Shown: positions 53,180 to 64,000, counted from the first letter of the stretch. The stretch is DNA of 64,000 nt from Zasmidium citrigriseum (GCA_002786025.1 NHNW01000045.1:186001-250000), one strand, 5' to 3'. Notes: generated by a model from the sequence alone, not told the origin. Numbers and translations: made by a program.

Positions 53180-54109
53180 ATGGACACAGAAGACTCGGTC
53201 AAAACCACCAGACCCGTCGATGGCATTACGGTCATCACGATTGACCGGCAGAAGCGGCGCAATGCAGTAGATGCAAGCACTGCCCGCAAGCTCTACGATG
53301 CCGTCTTGCAATTCGAAGAGGATGCTACGCAAAAGGTCTGTTACTATACTTTAATGCCCACTGGTTGCTCCTCGTGCGGTCAGACTGAGCACCAAGCAGG
53401 TGGCCATACTCAATGGCGCCAACGGCACTTTCTGCGCTGGCTATGATCTCCACACGGTTGGAAACTCCAAGCCAAACATCTCCACGAAGGCCGAAGTTGA
53501 CGACGAGAGGACTGAAGGCAGCATGGGACCGATGGGGCCGTCTAGACTACGAGTGAAGAAGCCTCTCATCTCTGCAGTTTCCGGCTATGCCGTCGCGGGA
53601 GGCCTGGAGCTCAGCTTGCTGGGCGACATGCGAGTCGTGGAGGAAGACGCCATCTTTGGTGTCTTTTGTCGACGATGGGGTGTATGAGAGTCTTCGTCAG
53701 GCCATGCATGACTTCCACTGATCTCATCTAGGTGCCTCTCATAGACGGCGGTACAATTCGACTACGAGCTATTATCGGATTGGGAAGAGCCCTCGACATG
53801 ATCCTCACTGGTCGTCCAGTTGGTGCACAAGAAGCACTGTCAATGGGGCTTGCCAATCGAGTCGTGCCGAAAGGCAAGGCTTTGGTCGAAGCCTTGAACA
53901 TCGCGAAGCAGTTGCTGGAGTTCCCACAGATTTGCATGAACTCCGATCGAGAGTCTTGCTACCATGCTTGCTATGATGCCCCTTCGATGAACGATGCATT
54001 GAAGTTTGAATCCGATGCTGGACGTAAAGCTCTGCAGGTCGAAGGCGCAGCTGGGGCGAAGAAGTTCAGCAAAGGGAGCGGAAGACATGGCGACTTCTCG
54101 AAGCTGTGA
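53180..54109 (+). CDS. Enoyl-CoA hydratase/isomerase (crotonase), peroxisomal
   Basis: A 271-aa crotonase-fold protein. Exons are 53180-53335, 53400-53681 and 53732-54109; introns of 64 and 50 nt are phase 0. Features are ITIDRQKRRNAVD, the oxyanion-hole block NGANGTFCAGYDL, SAVSGYAVAGGLELSLLGDMRV, shown in two parts (SAVSGYAVAGGLE, LSLLGDMRV), and FCRRWGVPLIDGGTIRL. It ends in Phe-Ser-Lys-Leu; the SKL is a PTS1 signal, so it should act in peroxisomes. It probably hydrates or isomerises an enoyl-CoA in fatty-acid or side-chain degradation. It is the second SKL-tailed acyl-CoA enzyme in the window. Confidence 0.9.
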
Positions 54110-54777
54110 TATGTGAGTCCAGACTTTCCAGACAGTGGTTTGCTGGCACGAGACGTCTTGAACACTCTGGTAGACCTACCACAGCCTATGATTTGATACT
54201 CTTTTACACACCATCAGCATGCCATTGGCCCAGATCCTCGGGTTCGGCCCAATTTGGAAGGAGCACATCCGGCTCGCATGTGCGGTTAAGACGGCAGAAT
54301 AATGCCAGAATTTGGACTGACATCGGCGGCGCTAGGTCCTGGCGGTTCAGCATGCGAGCTGTCAAAAAGAAAACAGACCGCTGCGAGGCGAAGATTCATA
54401 CTCATGACTGGCCAAAAGTCCTGCATGCGGTTCTGGAGGTGCTTCGGCGGGTCCTCTTCTGATTAACACACAGTTGGGTTTTGGAATAACCTTAACTCCA
54501 GCAGGAATTCGAAGGGTCGATCCAAAGCTTGGCTGACGATCGTCTCCGATGGCAACGATGTTCTGCATCAGATCCCCAGGTTTTGAGGCTACTTTGTGCA
54601 GTAGCCCAGCCGAAGAACGCCTTGGACGACGCCTCAACGATCATCCCGCAAAGTTTGGAACCGGTGACCTGTCAGAAGCAATGAATTTTCATGCCCATTA
54701 AGACCGGGCCTGCCTACTTTCCTTGTTTGGCTTGCTACACTCCAAGGACAACTCTGCAACGATAGCATACCGTCGAC
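54110..54777. other. Intergenic region
   Basis: It lies between the crotonase and the haloperoxidase. Only short overlapping frames are present; no gene is seen. Confidence 0.4.
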
Positions 54778-55882
54778 ATGAAGAGTGTCATCGGTATTCT
54801 AGCTGCTACGGCAGCCATTGTCAACGCTCAACTCGACATTCCTGCTTTGCTTGCCCAAGCTGTTCCGGCTCTTCCTACGGATCCTCGCTTCAAAGACTAC
54901 AGGCCACCGGGCAGAGGCGACGGTATGAACAAAAAGCTTGCGTGGCCTTGACCTTCTTTAAAAGTCTAATGACTGCAGTCCGCTCCCCTTGCCCTGGATT
55001 AAATTCCCTTGCCAACCATGGGTAATTCAATCGACCTAGAGCACATCGTCATCACTGACCTGTCGAAGTTTCCTCAACCGTAACGGCAAGAACATCACCA
55101 TTCCCCAACTCATTGTCGGCGGAGCCCAGGGCATCAACATCGGCCCCGATTTCATGACCGTCGTCGGCGCCGTCGGCCTCTTGTCGTCTCCAAACCCAGC
55201 CGGCGGTTCTTTCGACCTGAACAACCTGGACAGAGTAAGCTCAACACTGAATTCTGCACAGAGCCAAGGCTGATACTCCATAGCACAACTTCCCCATCGA
55301 ACACGATGTCAGCCTGTCTCGCCAGGACCACTACTTCGGAAACTGGTACGATTTCAACCAGCGGATCTGGACCGGGACGCTGTCGTATTTCAGAGGCCAG
55401 ACAAAGACTACCACGCCAACTGCTTCTAAGGCTCGATATGCCCGCGTTCAGGCGTGTGTGACCAAGAACCCAGAGTGCTTGTATGGCCCTATGCAGTTCC
55501 TCTTCAGCTCGGGCGAGACTGGCCTTTACGTTCAGATCCTGAGCAGTCCGTTGGTCAACAGTGCTCCGATCAGCTACGTGCGAAGCATGTTCGAGAAGCA
55601 GAAGCTGCCTTTCGATCTCGGATGGAGACCTTCTGCAGTCCCTATCACCTTTGCTTCTCTTGGAGAATACGTTGTCGAGCTCTTCGCTGTCAATCCTGAC
55701 AAGGCTGCCGAAGGCCAGGGTGAGTGATTTGCGACTCTCGGTTGATGAAGGTTGCTAATATGCTTTCAGCTGTGTTGCAAGACTCCTACGCCAATGCGTT
55801 TGTCTCTCTCGCTGGAGGAGCTTCCGCTCTGAGAAATTTGACGAACGGTATCTCGGACTATGTCAACATCCCAGGGCTTTGA
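54778..55882 (+). CDS. Secreted heme haloperoxidase/peroxygenase (peroxidase family 2)
   Basis: A 300-aa secreted heme-thiolate peroxidase of the chloroperoxidase/unspecific-peroxygenase family. Exons are 54778-54922, 54979-55021, 55069-55234, 55284-55719 and 55770-55882; introns are 47-56 nt. The signal peptide is MKSVIGILAATAAIVNA. The heme-ligand motif SPCPGLNSLANHGF lies near residues 50-63, interrupted by two introns, and the distal motif EHDVSLSRQD lies near 125-134. Both are needed for catalysis and look intact. Such enzymes halogenate or oxygenate diverse aromatics and fatty acids; the native substrate is unknown. The second exon has only 43 nt. Confidence 0.9.
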
Positions 55883-56475
55883 GATGGCAAAGTGCTTGCA
55901 TTGATATGTTGTAGTGGCAGAATGTGAGGTGTGGTTGTACAGACACATGCGCTGCTGATCTAGTACTCAGGAATTATGATTGAAGTGTCCTGCAGTCTCC
56001 GTTCAGCAGTGGGTTTCACATGCAAAGAAGCACAGAATCCTGCTTGACAATCTGAACCCTTGATCTCAAATCTCCTGCAAATGGGGCCAAACATGCCGCA
56101 ACTCAGCAGTCCTCGGAAAATGTCCTCGCAGCTATCGCCGACGCCGTTCAAGACTAGCTCCTTCCATCTGTCTGGATTCGACGAGTCTTTCCTAATTCGT
56201 TGCGTTCATGCACCCTAGTGTAAGGCGTTCCTTCTGGCTGCCACGTTGCCGTGCACCACCACGTTTTCGCGTGATGCACACCACTTCGTCCAATCCGAGA
56301 CACTCCTACCACCATCACCTCTGCGGTCCTTCTGTGTTACTAATATATTGCATTCTCTGTCATCTATCCTGAACACGTATTCGCATTCTCCTGGAGCATC
56401 CTACCAGATACTCGGCTGTGGTTTGCTGTACCGTGCTGCATCCTGCGGCAAACTCAGGTACGAAGACTTCGGAAC
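55883..56475. other. Intergenic region
   Basis: It holds the haloperoxidase 3' region and the GMC oxidoreductase promoter. A 5' exon encoding a signal peptide for the GMC protein could lie here, but none is evident. Confidence 0.35.
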
Positions 56476-58299
56476 ATGGCCGTGAGGAAAACGATATGTA
56501 CTGACTTGCCTACCAAAAGTACAGCCTCCCCAATTATCGGATCCACGTTTGACTGGACGCACACACTCCGGATTTCGATGTACATCTCCAGCCCAGCGGA
56601 GCTTTCCCTCAACTCCACCTACGACTATGTGATCGTTGGCGGTGGACCTGCCGGATTTGTACTCGCCGAGCAACTCTCCCAGATCCCGAGGGTCTCCGTC
56701 GTACTCCTGGAAGCAGGCTTGGATGCATCACAAAACGACAACATCACCATCCCAGGCTTCGCTGGCAACAACGAGTTCTCACCGCGAATATGGGATTACT
56801 ACACGACACCTCAGAAACAACTCAATGGCGCGACACCTCACTTGGCTCAGGGAAAGCTGTTCGGAGGTGGGACTTCGGTCAACTACATGAACTACAATCG
56901 TGGATCGAAGTCGGTCTTTGATGAGTGGGCTGAGATTTCCGGTATCCCTGGCCTGGCCTGGGATAATCTGATCAACGACTTCAAGGCTACAACAACCCTT
57001 GAGCCAAATCGTCGTATGTCGGACTTCAGCCAAGTGCTTAATCTTGAGGCTTATGGCGATGGACCTGTGACTTTAACTCATGCTCAAACATTGGACGGCT
57101 TTGACCCTTACTGGAACTACGCTCTCAAGGATACTCTGAACTTGCCCGAAGTTGACTTCAACGCTGGAGCTGGTGTTGGTGTCAGCTTTGGAGTGGAGTC
57201 GATCATCCCTGAGAACCGCACCCGTGAGAGCGCACACACTGCTTGGGGATATCGCATGGCCAATCGTCGGAACGTCAAGCTCTTGCACGGAGCGTATGTG
57301 AGCAAGATCAACTTTCAAGGCAAGAAGGCCAGATCGGTGACATACGTCGACACCAACGACCGAAACAAGACATACACCCTGAGCGCTAAGGAGATCATTG
57401 TCTCGGCCGGAGCAATTGCCTCTCCAAAGCTGCTGATGCTCTCTGGAGTCGGTCCCAAATCGCAGCTTGACAAGTTCAAAATTCCAGTCGTCCTTACGAA
57501 TGACGACATTGGAGCAAATCTTCAGGATCACAACTACGCCTCAATCGAGCTTCAGGTCCGCGACCCAGTCTACACCTTGTCTCAATGGCAAGACCCAGCA
57601 TACTTCAACCGGATCCTACGTTCCTTCAGACAAAACGCTGATGGACCACTCGCCAACGCACCTGCATCCTCCTTCTCCCTCGTCCGAGTCCCAGACTCAG
57701 CCTTGCCAAAGGGCAAAGCAGGCGACTTCCACCGCTCTCTCCCCGCCGACCGCGGCAACCTCCAAATGCAATACGCCAATGTGGCCCTTCTTGCGGGTAC
57801 CGCCTCGCCAACGACCAAAGTAATAACATTCTGGGTCGCCCTCGTCCAGCCCGAAGCAGCCGGGACCATTCGTCTCGCTTCCTCCAACTTCTGGGACTTT
57901 CCTCTCATCGACACCGCCTACTTCGGCTCTCAAGGCGATCGGGCCGCAGTTCTCTGGGGCTACAAAGCCCTTCGACGAGTTCTCGCCTCAAACTGGCTGA
58001 AACCTCTCATTGTGAAGGAAATCTATCCTGGTGCGAATGTGACCAGCGATGAAGGTCTCATGGAGGCAATCAGGGGAGGGGCGCAGAGTTACCATCATCC
58101 CATGGGAACTGTTGCGTTGGGCACGGTTCTGGACAAGCAGTTTCGAGTAAAGGGCCTGCAAGGGCTGAGGGTAGTCGATGCGAGTGTGTTCCCGCATCCG
58201 CCGAACTGCCATCCGCAGGCAGATGTTTATGCTGTGGCTCATCTTGCGGCGAGGTTGATTCGGAAGGCGGATGGGTGGGATCGAGTCGACAGCTCGTGA
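56476..58299 (+). CDS. GMC-family FAD oxidoreductase
   Basis: A 607-aa flavoprotein in one intronless frame, related to glucose oxidase, choline dehydrogenase and aryl-alcohol oxidase. The Rossmann FAD motif YDYVIVGGGPAG lies near residues 50-61, the GMC signature GKLFGGGTSVNYMNYNRG near 126-143, and the second signature GAIASPKLLMLSGVGP near 312-327. The active site has the base in SYHHPMGTVALG (His540/541 region) and PPNCHPQADVYAVAH, where the second conserved His is 579 and Asn precedes by two residues. No signal peptide is visible at the chosen start; the first 40 residues are unlike the family, so the true start may be further in or upstream. Substrate unknown. Confidence 0.88.
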   Translation: MAVRKTICTDLPTKSTASPIIGSTFDWTHTLRISMYISSPAELSLNSTYDYVIVGGGPAGFVLAEQLSQIPRVSVVLLEAGLDASQNDNITIPGFAGNNEFSPRIWDYYTTPQKQLNGATPHLAQGKLFGGGTSVNYMNYNRGSKSVFDEWAEISGIPGLAWDNLINDFKATTTLEPNRRMSDFSQVLNLEAYGDGPVTLTHAQTLDGFDPYWNYALKDTLNLPEVDFNAGAGVGVSFGVESIIPENRTRESAHTAWGYRMANRRNVKLLHGAYVSKINFQGKKARSVTYVDTNDRNKTYTLSAKEIIVSAGAIASPKLLMLSGVGPKSQLDKFKIPVVLTNDDIGANLQDHNYASIELQVRDPVYTLSQWQDPAYFNRILRSFRQNADGPLANAPASSFSLVRVPDSALPKGKAGDFHRSLPADRGNLQMQYANVALLAGTASPTTKVITFWVALVQPEAAGTIRLASSNFWDFPLIDTAYFGSQGDRAAVLWGYKALRRVLASNWLKPLIVKEIYPGANVTSDEGLMEAIRGGAQSYHHPMGTVALGTVLDKQFRVKGLQGLRVVDASVFPHPPNCHPQADVYAVAHLAARLIRKADGWDRVDSS

Positions 58300-59033
58300 A
58301 CGTGAATACGATCAGCCAGATGCTTTGGAATTCCATCAGCTTTCCACATGCACCTTACATACATCCGGCTATATCTTCACGGTCGAGAAACGACAACGGA
58401 CTGAAAAAACCTTGAACCCCCTGGACTGCCCCTGGCATAACTCTTTGTACTCCGATTCGAGCACTCGTTTGCGGTGCGAGGAGATCCGAATAAGCCACGA
58501 GAGCAATGAGCACAGGAGAAGGTCTTTTGTGTTGCCTTCAGGTGGTTTGTGGGATACTTGTAGTTTCCAATGCATGTGCGTCGGTAGGGAGGTATGACAG
58601 GATCGTCTTGGCCGCTCGGAGGTAGATTCCTAAAGGGGCAATATCAAGCGAGCTTGAGGTTCTTGGCCTTGGACGACATTGAATGTTTTGTCCTCGTTAC
58701 TCGCATTTCTCTGGTGGACAGAGGTCGTAGAAGGGGTTCGAGGGTATTTGGTCTTAGATCAGAGATGTCATATTGCGCCGTCAGCATCTGCTCATCTACA
58801 CTTCAACGTAAGCAGAGCCACGAGACAGTCTTCTATTGCCAAGCTAGACCCATTCTCTTGGCTGAGTATAAGTGGTGGGCGTCTTGACCAAGCCTCAAGC
58901 TCTCATGTAGGGCGATGACTTCGAGCGGGACCATGGCCAGGCATTGGACGTTTGATGTTCGAATGTTGAAGATAAGACCCTTCGACTTCCCAGCACAGGT
59001 CTTCTTTTCCAATCTCTTGCTTTGACTCGCTCC
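58300..59033. other. Intergenic region
   Basis: It lies between the GMC oxidoreductase and the acid phosphatase on the same strand. Only short frames are present; no gene is seen. Confidence 0.4.
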
Positions 59034-60631
59034 ATGGTCTCGTCAACAACTATGCTTGGAGTGTTGCCAATATTCGCTGCTATTGCAGCTGTGCCTGCTT
59101 ATGGGAGGACTGTGCACAGCGTACTGGTTTTCAGTCGCCATGGAGACAGTGGGTTGACTTGCTTCCCCCACCGGAACAACGCTGATCAGAAGTCAGGAAC
59201 ATCCAAGTTCTACCCGAACTACCAAATGACCAACCTCGGAGCAGTTCAATGCTTCGATTGCGGCACTTACTACCGTGATCGCTACATCGTAGAAGGAGCT
59301 CCAGACCAGATCGCAGGAATCTCACCCGAAGTAGTCGACCACAATCAGTTGTGGGTCAGCGCGCCTGATCAACCCGTAAGTCCTCGCCCCTTTGAGAAGA
59401 TCACATTACTCACATACTTGAGGTCTTGTTCCAAACAGCTTTGAACTTCGTCCAATGCCTCTATCCACCACTCGGCGACCTGAACGAAGATCTTGCGACT
59501 CAGGAGCTGGCCAACGGAACTTCAATCCAGAGCCCTCTCAATGGGTACCAGTACATCCACCTCCAGGGCGAGGCGGAGAATGCACCCGATACGATCTGGT
59601 TGAAAGGAGACGATGAGTGTCCTGCTTGGACCAACGCTTCCAAGGAGTACAAGGCTTCTGCAGAATACCAGCGAACGATGGACGGCAGCCAGGATTTTTA
59701 CTTGCAATTCGTAACGTTGCTGGGAGACATCATGGGTCCGGAGAACGTTTCGTATGTGCAGGCGTATAATGTGTTTGATCTTCTGAATACGGCTTCGGTG
59801 CAGAATGCTTCGGTGTCGGATCAGATTACCCGAGAGGATTTGGATCGGGCGAGGTATCTTGCTAATGAATGGGAGTGGAGTGAGTCTGATCCTTGGTGTT
59901 AGCCGAGCGGCCTGTTGACTCCATCCGCAGACATGAATTTCAACGCCTCCAACCAAGACCGCGCCATCGGAGGAATGTCACTCGCGGGAGGCATCCTTCG
60001 TCAGCTCGAAGCTGTGATCTCGGACAAGGCGAACACAAAGTTCAGTCTTATGACTGGCAGTTACGATACATTCCTCGCGTTCTTCGGTCTGATGGACTTA
60101 CCAACAGTTTCGGCAGACTTCATGGGGCTTCCGAACTACGCATCAACCATGGCATTCGAAGTGTTCTCTGAGGCAGACGGAGCTGGCTTTCCATCGAATA
60201 CCAACGACCTGAGGATTCGGTATCTCTTCCGTAATGGTACCGACAACACCGAGGAGCTCACTGCCTACCCATTGTTTGGTCAGTCTGAGGAAATAATGTC
60301 GTACGGTGTCTTCACGTCGGCTCTCCGAGAGCGAGCGATCACCAGCGTCGGAGAGTGGTGTGAGAGGTGTGGTGCAGAAGCAGACTTCTGTCTGACCGAA
60401 TCGCAAAATGCCGCATCAGCATCAGAAGCATTCTCCAGCGGCCGGGACTCGGATTCAACCCTCTCAAACGCTGCTGCCGGCGGAATTGGTACAGGCGTCA
60501 CGATCGCGGTCATTGCAGTGTTCGGGCTTGTTGGCTGGCTTGTGCTCACAAAGAGACGCAGACATGCCGCGAAGTTAGCGGTTGCCGAAAAGACAAGAAG
60601 TGATAGCGGCAGTGGAAGTGATGTCGTTTAA
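59034..60631 (+). CDS. Membrane-anchored histidine acid phosphatase
   Basis: A 483-aa histidine-phosphatase superfamily protein. Exons are 59034-59148, 59197-59375, 59423-59879 and 59931-60631. The first intron (59149-59196) has 48 nt and no stop; only its removal restores the catalytic motif as FSRHGDRTSKFYPNYQMTNLG, given here in two parts (FSRHGDR, TSKFYPNYQMTNLG). The signal peptide is about residues 1-22. Other family marks are GTYYRDRY, SAPDQPVLFQTALNFVQCLYPPL-like (SAPDQPV, LYPPL) and a C-terminal Cys pair. A type-I membrane segment (GVTIAVIAVFGLVGWLVL, about 445-462) is followed by a basic cytosolic tail. The usual C-terminal HD pair is not obvious, so activity is uncertain. Its stop faces the PhyH gene 51 bases away. 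Confidence 0.85.
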
Positions 60632-60682
60632 TGACAACGCTTGATCGACTATTATCTTCCGTCGACCTGTCAGCAGAGAACG

Positions 60683-61603
60683 TTAATCGTCTTGAGAATA
60701 GCCAGTATGCTTATGCTCCGCACCGAGCGCTAGAAGTCGTCCACGCATACCCTGCGCTCGTTCAGGCTTTGCCACATGTGACAGGTCAACGCCTTCGATC
60801 CAGCCCCGGCCGTGCTGGAGGACGTTTCGAGCACGAAGTGAGCCGCCGTCTACATGGCCAATGCTGCCGTGTAGAGTCATTCGTTCAATGTCTTTCTTGT
60901 ACGCTCCTCGGTGGAGGATGTTGTTGTTATAGAACACCATATCTCCCGGTTTCAGTTGAACGTAGAGCTGTGAGGGCATGTTGGGCTCCAGAGAGTCTGC
61001 TTTGCGCTCTTCATCACTCAGCGGTCGTCGGTGTGATTGTGGCACTACGATAAGAGAGGCATCGTCGTAGAGGGAGAAGTTCCACTGGGCGTGGAAAGCC
61101 GGCTTGCTCAGTCTTGCCATCTCCTCGTCTGGCGTGGCGGTAGGTGGTATCTGTGGGTACAATATGAGCATAGGAACTTGAATCCGTGTTGACCATCTTA
61201 CATCATCCCTGTGCCAGCGAAGTTCAAAATCGTTATCAGGCCGAACGAGTAAATTGTACAGCTCCATGACCAGCTCGTCCTCGCTGCAGCCGCCGAGAAG
61301 CTCTTGGACCGTAGCGATGGTACTGTCATTGAAGTAGCTCTGCGTGAAGAGCTCATGGCCTGGCAAATCTGGATGCATCAGATGCTGAACACCCCAGATG
61401 CCATTCGATGGGTCGCTTGGCCAAGGTGGAAATTGGCGAGGGAGCGTGCGGATGTGAGGCCATTTCCCTTCCCTCGCAAGCTTTGCAATGTTCTGGCCGG
61501 CTTTTCGAAGGTCTTCGAGTTGCTCATCGGTCAGTCCTGAGGGCACGACGACAAAGCCGTCTCGTTCGAAGTCTTCTTTGAGATTTCTGGTGGCGTGCGG
61601 CAT
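60683..61603 (-). CDS. PhyH-type 2-oxoglutarate/Fe(II) dioxygenase
   Basis: A 289-aa phytanoyl-CoA-dioxygenase-like protein. Exons are 61603-61202 and 61150-60683. The 51-nt intron (GTAAGA, CCACAG) has no stop and is a multiple of three, so the unspliced frame is open, but splicing restores the family sequence HRDDIPPTATPDEEM. That motif holds the iron-binding His and Asp (about 131-133). The distal iron ligand is probably in LHRGAY (about 230), with a 2-oxoglutarate-binding Arg downstream. DASLIVVPQSHRRPLS is the usual PhyH middle block. There is no PTS1 or PTS2 and no signal peptide. It probably hydroxylates a small molecule; substrate unknown. It is divergent from the IlvD-type dehydratase. 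Confidence 0.88.
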   Translation of the reverse strand: MPHATRNLKEDFERDGFVVVPSGLTDEQLEDLRKAGQNIAKLAREGKWPHIRTLPRQFPPWPSDPSNGIWGVQHLMHPDLPGHELFTQSYFNDSTIATVQELLGGCSEDELVMELYNLLVRPDNDFELRWHRDDVRWSTRIQVPMLILYPQIPPTATPDEEMARLSKPAFHAQWNFSLYDDASLIVVPQSHRRPLSDEERKADSLEPNMPSQLYVQLKPGDMVFYNNNILHRGAYKKDIERMTLHGSIGHVDGGSLRARNVLQHGRGWIEGVDLSHVAKPERAQGMRGRLLALGAEHKHTGYSQDD

Positions 61604-62417
61604 TTTGGTAGTGCTGTTACTGATGTTCGCCTTGGCTGCTGTCGTTGATGTCTTGATGTTTTATCCTTGTCATGCGCTTCTCGTCGGCTCTTTGTTGCTT
61701 CAAAGGAGGAACATGAAGCTCAAAGTGGTATTTTGAGGAGAAGGTTGCATAGTTGCGTTACTATCGCGTTGCAATTGCTCCACAGTAGATTGACAACGTC
61801 ACATCATACCTCTGCAGAGGATTGTATCAGTCTGGCTATCCATTGATCTTCAATGTGTCTGCATGTTGGATATTGAGGTGAATGAGCGTCGAAGGACCAT
61901 GTCCAGTTGTCCGTTTCAAGAATTGCACTCTGCAGTCATATAGACTATCGCACTGCACTTCGTCTGCCTGAGCGTAGTGGGACTTCAGGACAGATTTGGC
62001 GTTTTAAGGACATGTAGAATGCCCCGTAGATGCGAGGTCTGTGAGTGATGATGGAGTTGAGGATGAGAAGGAAGACGTGTCACAAAGTGGACAAGTCATC
62101 AAGCCAAGGCCCGTGCTCCCAGAGTCCGAGAAGGAAATGAAGGTGGCTGGGCAGTACTTTCCTTCTCTCTTTCTCTCAAGCACCATATCATATCCTCCAG
62201 GTCACACATTCTTGTATCAACGAAACCTGGAATCATGTCTCTGGACATGAAAATCCACCGGCTGAGATGTCCTCGCCAACATGCACGGAAAATGCTCAGG
62301 CGGATACATCTCCACCTCGGCGTCGGAGCGATGCCGAGCGAGCAAGTCGACCTTTACCAACAGGCGAGCTCTCACTGGCAGACAATCACCAAACTCTAAG
62401 ATCCTCCATTGAACAAC
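61604..62417. other. Divergent promoter region of PhyH and dehydratase genes
   Basis: An 814-base region between the PhyH gene (minus) and the dehydratase gene (plus). Short overlapping frames are present; no gene is seen. Confidence 0.4.
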
Positions 62418-64000
62418 ATGGCTGAACGGAACACCAATGGCATACCAGAAGAACTGAAGGACTATGACCTGGACTCCCCAATCCAAGGCGGCGGCCTCCG
62501 CAGCGGCCTGACCAGCTACGGCGACACGCACTTCTCCCTCTTTCTCCGCAAGGTCTTCATCAAAGCAGCCGGCTACGGCGAAGATGCTCTCTCAAGACCG
62601 ATCGTCGGCATCATCAATAGCGGAAGCGGGTTCAATCCTTGCCATGCCAATGTGCCGCAGCTTATCGATGCCGTTAAGCGAGGGATCCAGCAGAATGGCG
62701 GCCTGGCGATTGACTTCCCCACGATCAGTCTCCATGAGTCCTTTGCCTCGCCTACGAGTATGTTCCTCAGGAATTTGATGGCCATGGATACGGAGGAGAT
62801 GATCAAAGCCCAGCCATTGGATGCTTGTGTCATGATTGGAGGTTGTGACAAGACGATTCCGGCACAGCTTATGGGCAGTATCTCTGCGAACAAGCCAGTA
62901 ATATCTTTGGCGACTGGCCCGATGATGCCTGGATCGTTCAAAGGAGAAAGGCTCGGTGCTTGCACGGACTGTAGGAACAATTGGGCTGCTTACCGTCGCG
63001 GAGACCTGGATATGGAAGACATAGCCGGGATTAACAGCGAACTGGCTCCGACTGTAGGGACTTGTGGTGTGATGGGCACGGCCTCAACGATGGCTTGTGT
63101 CACTGCTGGGTTGGGGATGATGCCATTGACTGGAGCTTCTGCGCCGGCAGTGTCTTCAGCGAGACTTCGAGTGGCGGAGCAGACTGGCGCCATCGCCGTG
63201 TCTGTCGTGAGCAACCTGAACGAACGCCGGCCGCAGAAAGTCCTGTCGAAGGAGTCCTTCCTAAACGCTATCACGGTTCTTCAAGCCATTGGCGGGTCGA
63301 CCAACGCAGTTGTTCATCTGATGGCGATAATCAACAGACATCCTCATGTGGCTGGATCGATCACACTCGCTACTTTCGACGACGTAGGTCGAAAAACACC
63401 TTTATTGGTAGACCTTAAACCCAGCGGAGACAACTACATGAACGACTTCCACAACGCCGGTGGAATGACTGCCCTGTTGCACACTCTCCGGCCCCTACTT
63501 TACCTAAACGCCATGACAATCACCGGCAAAACCCTCGGTGAGACGCTGGACGCTACGCCTTTCAAGCCCTTTCCCTACTCCACCCAACTAATCCGCCCAC
63601 TGTCCAATCCCCTATATGCAGCATCAGCTCTCGTAGTACTACACGGGAACCTAGCTCCCAACGGAGCGATTCTCAAAGCCTCGGCATCAAAAGACCGCAG
63701 TCTTCTCGAATACAAAGGCAAAGCCGTCGTCTTCGAGAACACAGCGGATCTCGCTCAGCGAATCGACAGCGAAGACTTGGCCGTGACTAAGGATTCTGTA
63801 TTGGTGCTCAAAGGCATAGGGCTCATCGGGAATCCTGGGATGCCTGAGGCCGGAGTGATTCCCATACCGCGGAAATTGAAAGGAGTTACAGATATGTTGC
63901 GGCTCTCAGATGGACGGTAAGTTTACAGCATCCATTCTCGAAGCACGAACGCTCGTTGCTGATTGAACAATGCAGCATGTCTGGCACAGCAGGCGGCACC
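62418..64000 (+). CDS. IlvD/Edd-type dihydroxy-acid or sugar-acid dehydratase (partial)
   Basis: The gene runs off the right edge. Exon 1 (62418-63916, 499 codons plus 2 bases) and the start of exon 2 (63976) are seen; the 59-nt intron (GTAAGT, TGCAG) joins into DGRMSGTAGG, a conserved block of the family. Three cysteines suited to bind an iron-sulfur cluster are present: NPCHANVPQL (Cys75), GGCDKTIPAQLMG (Cys143) and GTCGVMGTA (Cys216). PEAGVIPIPRKL lies near the end of exon 1. The family includes Ilv3 (branched-chain amino acid synthesis) and pentonate/gluconate dehydratases. I cannot separate these; the lack of a mitochondrial presequence argues against Ilv3. Confidence 0.87.

Overview
This window is nuclear DNA of a filamentous ascomycete (Pezizomycotina), most likely a Dothideomycete. 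That placement is inferred from gene content and style, not from a database search. Genes are dense and lie on both strands. Nearly all introns are 47-80 nt with GTRNGT donors, CTRAC-like branch sites and YAG acceptors. The proteins are typical of this group: HET domain, Goodbye-type NLR-like NTPase, PTH11-like receptor, heme haloperoxidase and GMC oxidoreductase. I support 34 protein-coding genes (one cut by the right edge) and one gene fragment. Exon joins were worked out by hand from splice signals and reading-frame continuity. No tRNA, rRNA, transposon or CRISPR was seen.

Layout. 0.4-16 kb is mostly conserved housekeeping: a small membrane protein, an F-box protein, galactokinase, a small Cys-rich/poly-Pro candidate, a family-2 glycosyltransferase, an HMT1-type ABC transporter, a peroxisomal MaoC hydratase and a DEAD-box RNA helicase. 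16.5-19.3 kb is a tandem array of four diverged small secreted Cys-containing proteins sharing the C-terminal signature F-N/D-C-P-D and intron positions; this is the most novel-looking locus. 19.5-22.5 kb has a lipid-kinase gene and a membrane-anchored Gly-rich protein in divergent orientation. 22.9-30.3 kb is a likely self/non-self or immunity island: a 1612-aa Goodbye-NTPase-TPR-like-ZZ-IQ protein, a decayed copy of its 3' end, and a HET-domain gene, all on the plus strand.

30.6-42.8 kb carries a secreted GH27 alpha-galactosidase, a bestrophin-like channel, a small hypothetical protein, an RRM protein with an unusual metallothionein-like tail, a V-ATPase proteolipid with a 13-nt exon, the import-motor subunit PAM16, and a ten-exon PTH11-like seven-helix protein. 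A gene-poor 2.2 kb follows.

45-64 kb is an oxidative/accessory metabolic stretch: two cytochromes P450, a SnoaL-like protein, an SGNH hydrolase, a peroxisomal crotonase, a heme haloperoxidase, a GMC oxidoreductase, a membrane-anchored histidine acid phosphatase, a PhyH dioxygenase and an IlvD-type dehydratase. No polyketide, peptide or terpene backbone synthase is present, so a biosynthetic cluster cannot be claimed. Functional links are modest: alpha-galactosidase with galactokinase (galactose release and phosphorylation), and two SKL-ending enzymes (peroxisomal acyl-CoA metabolism).
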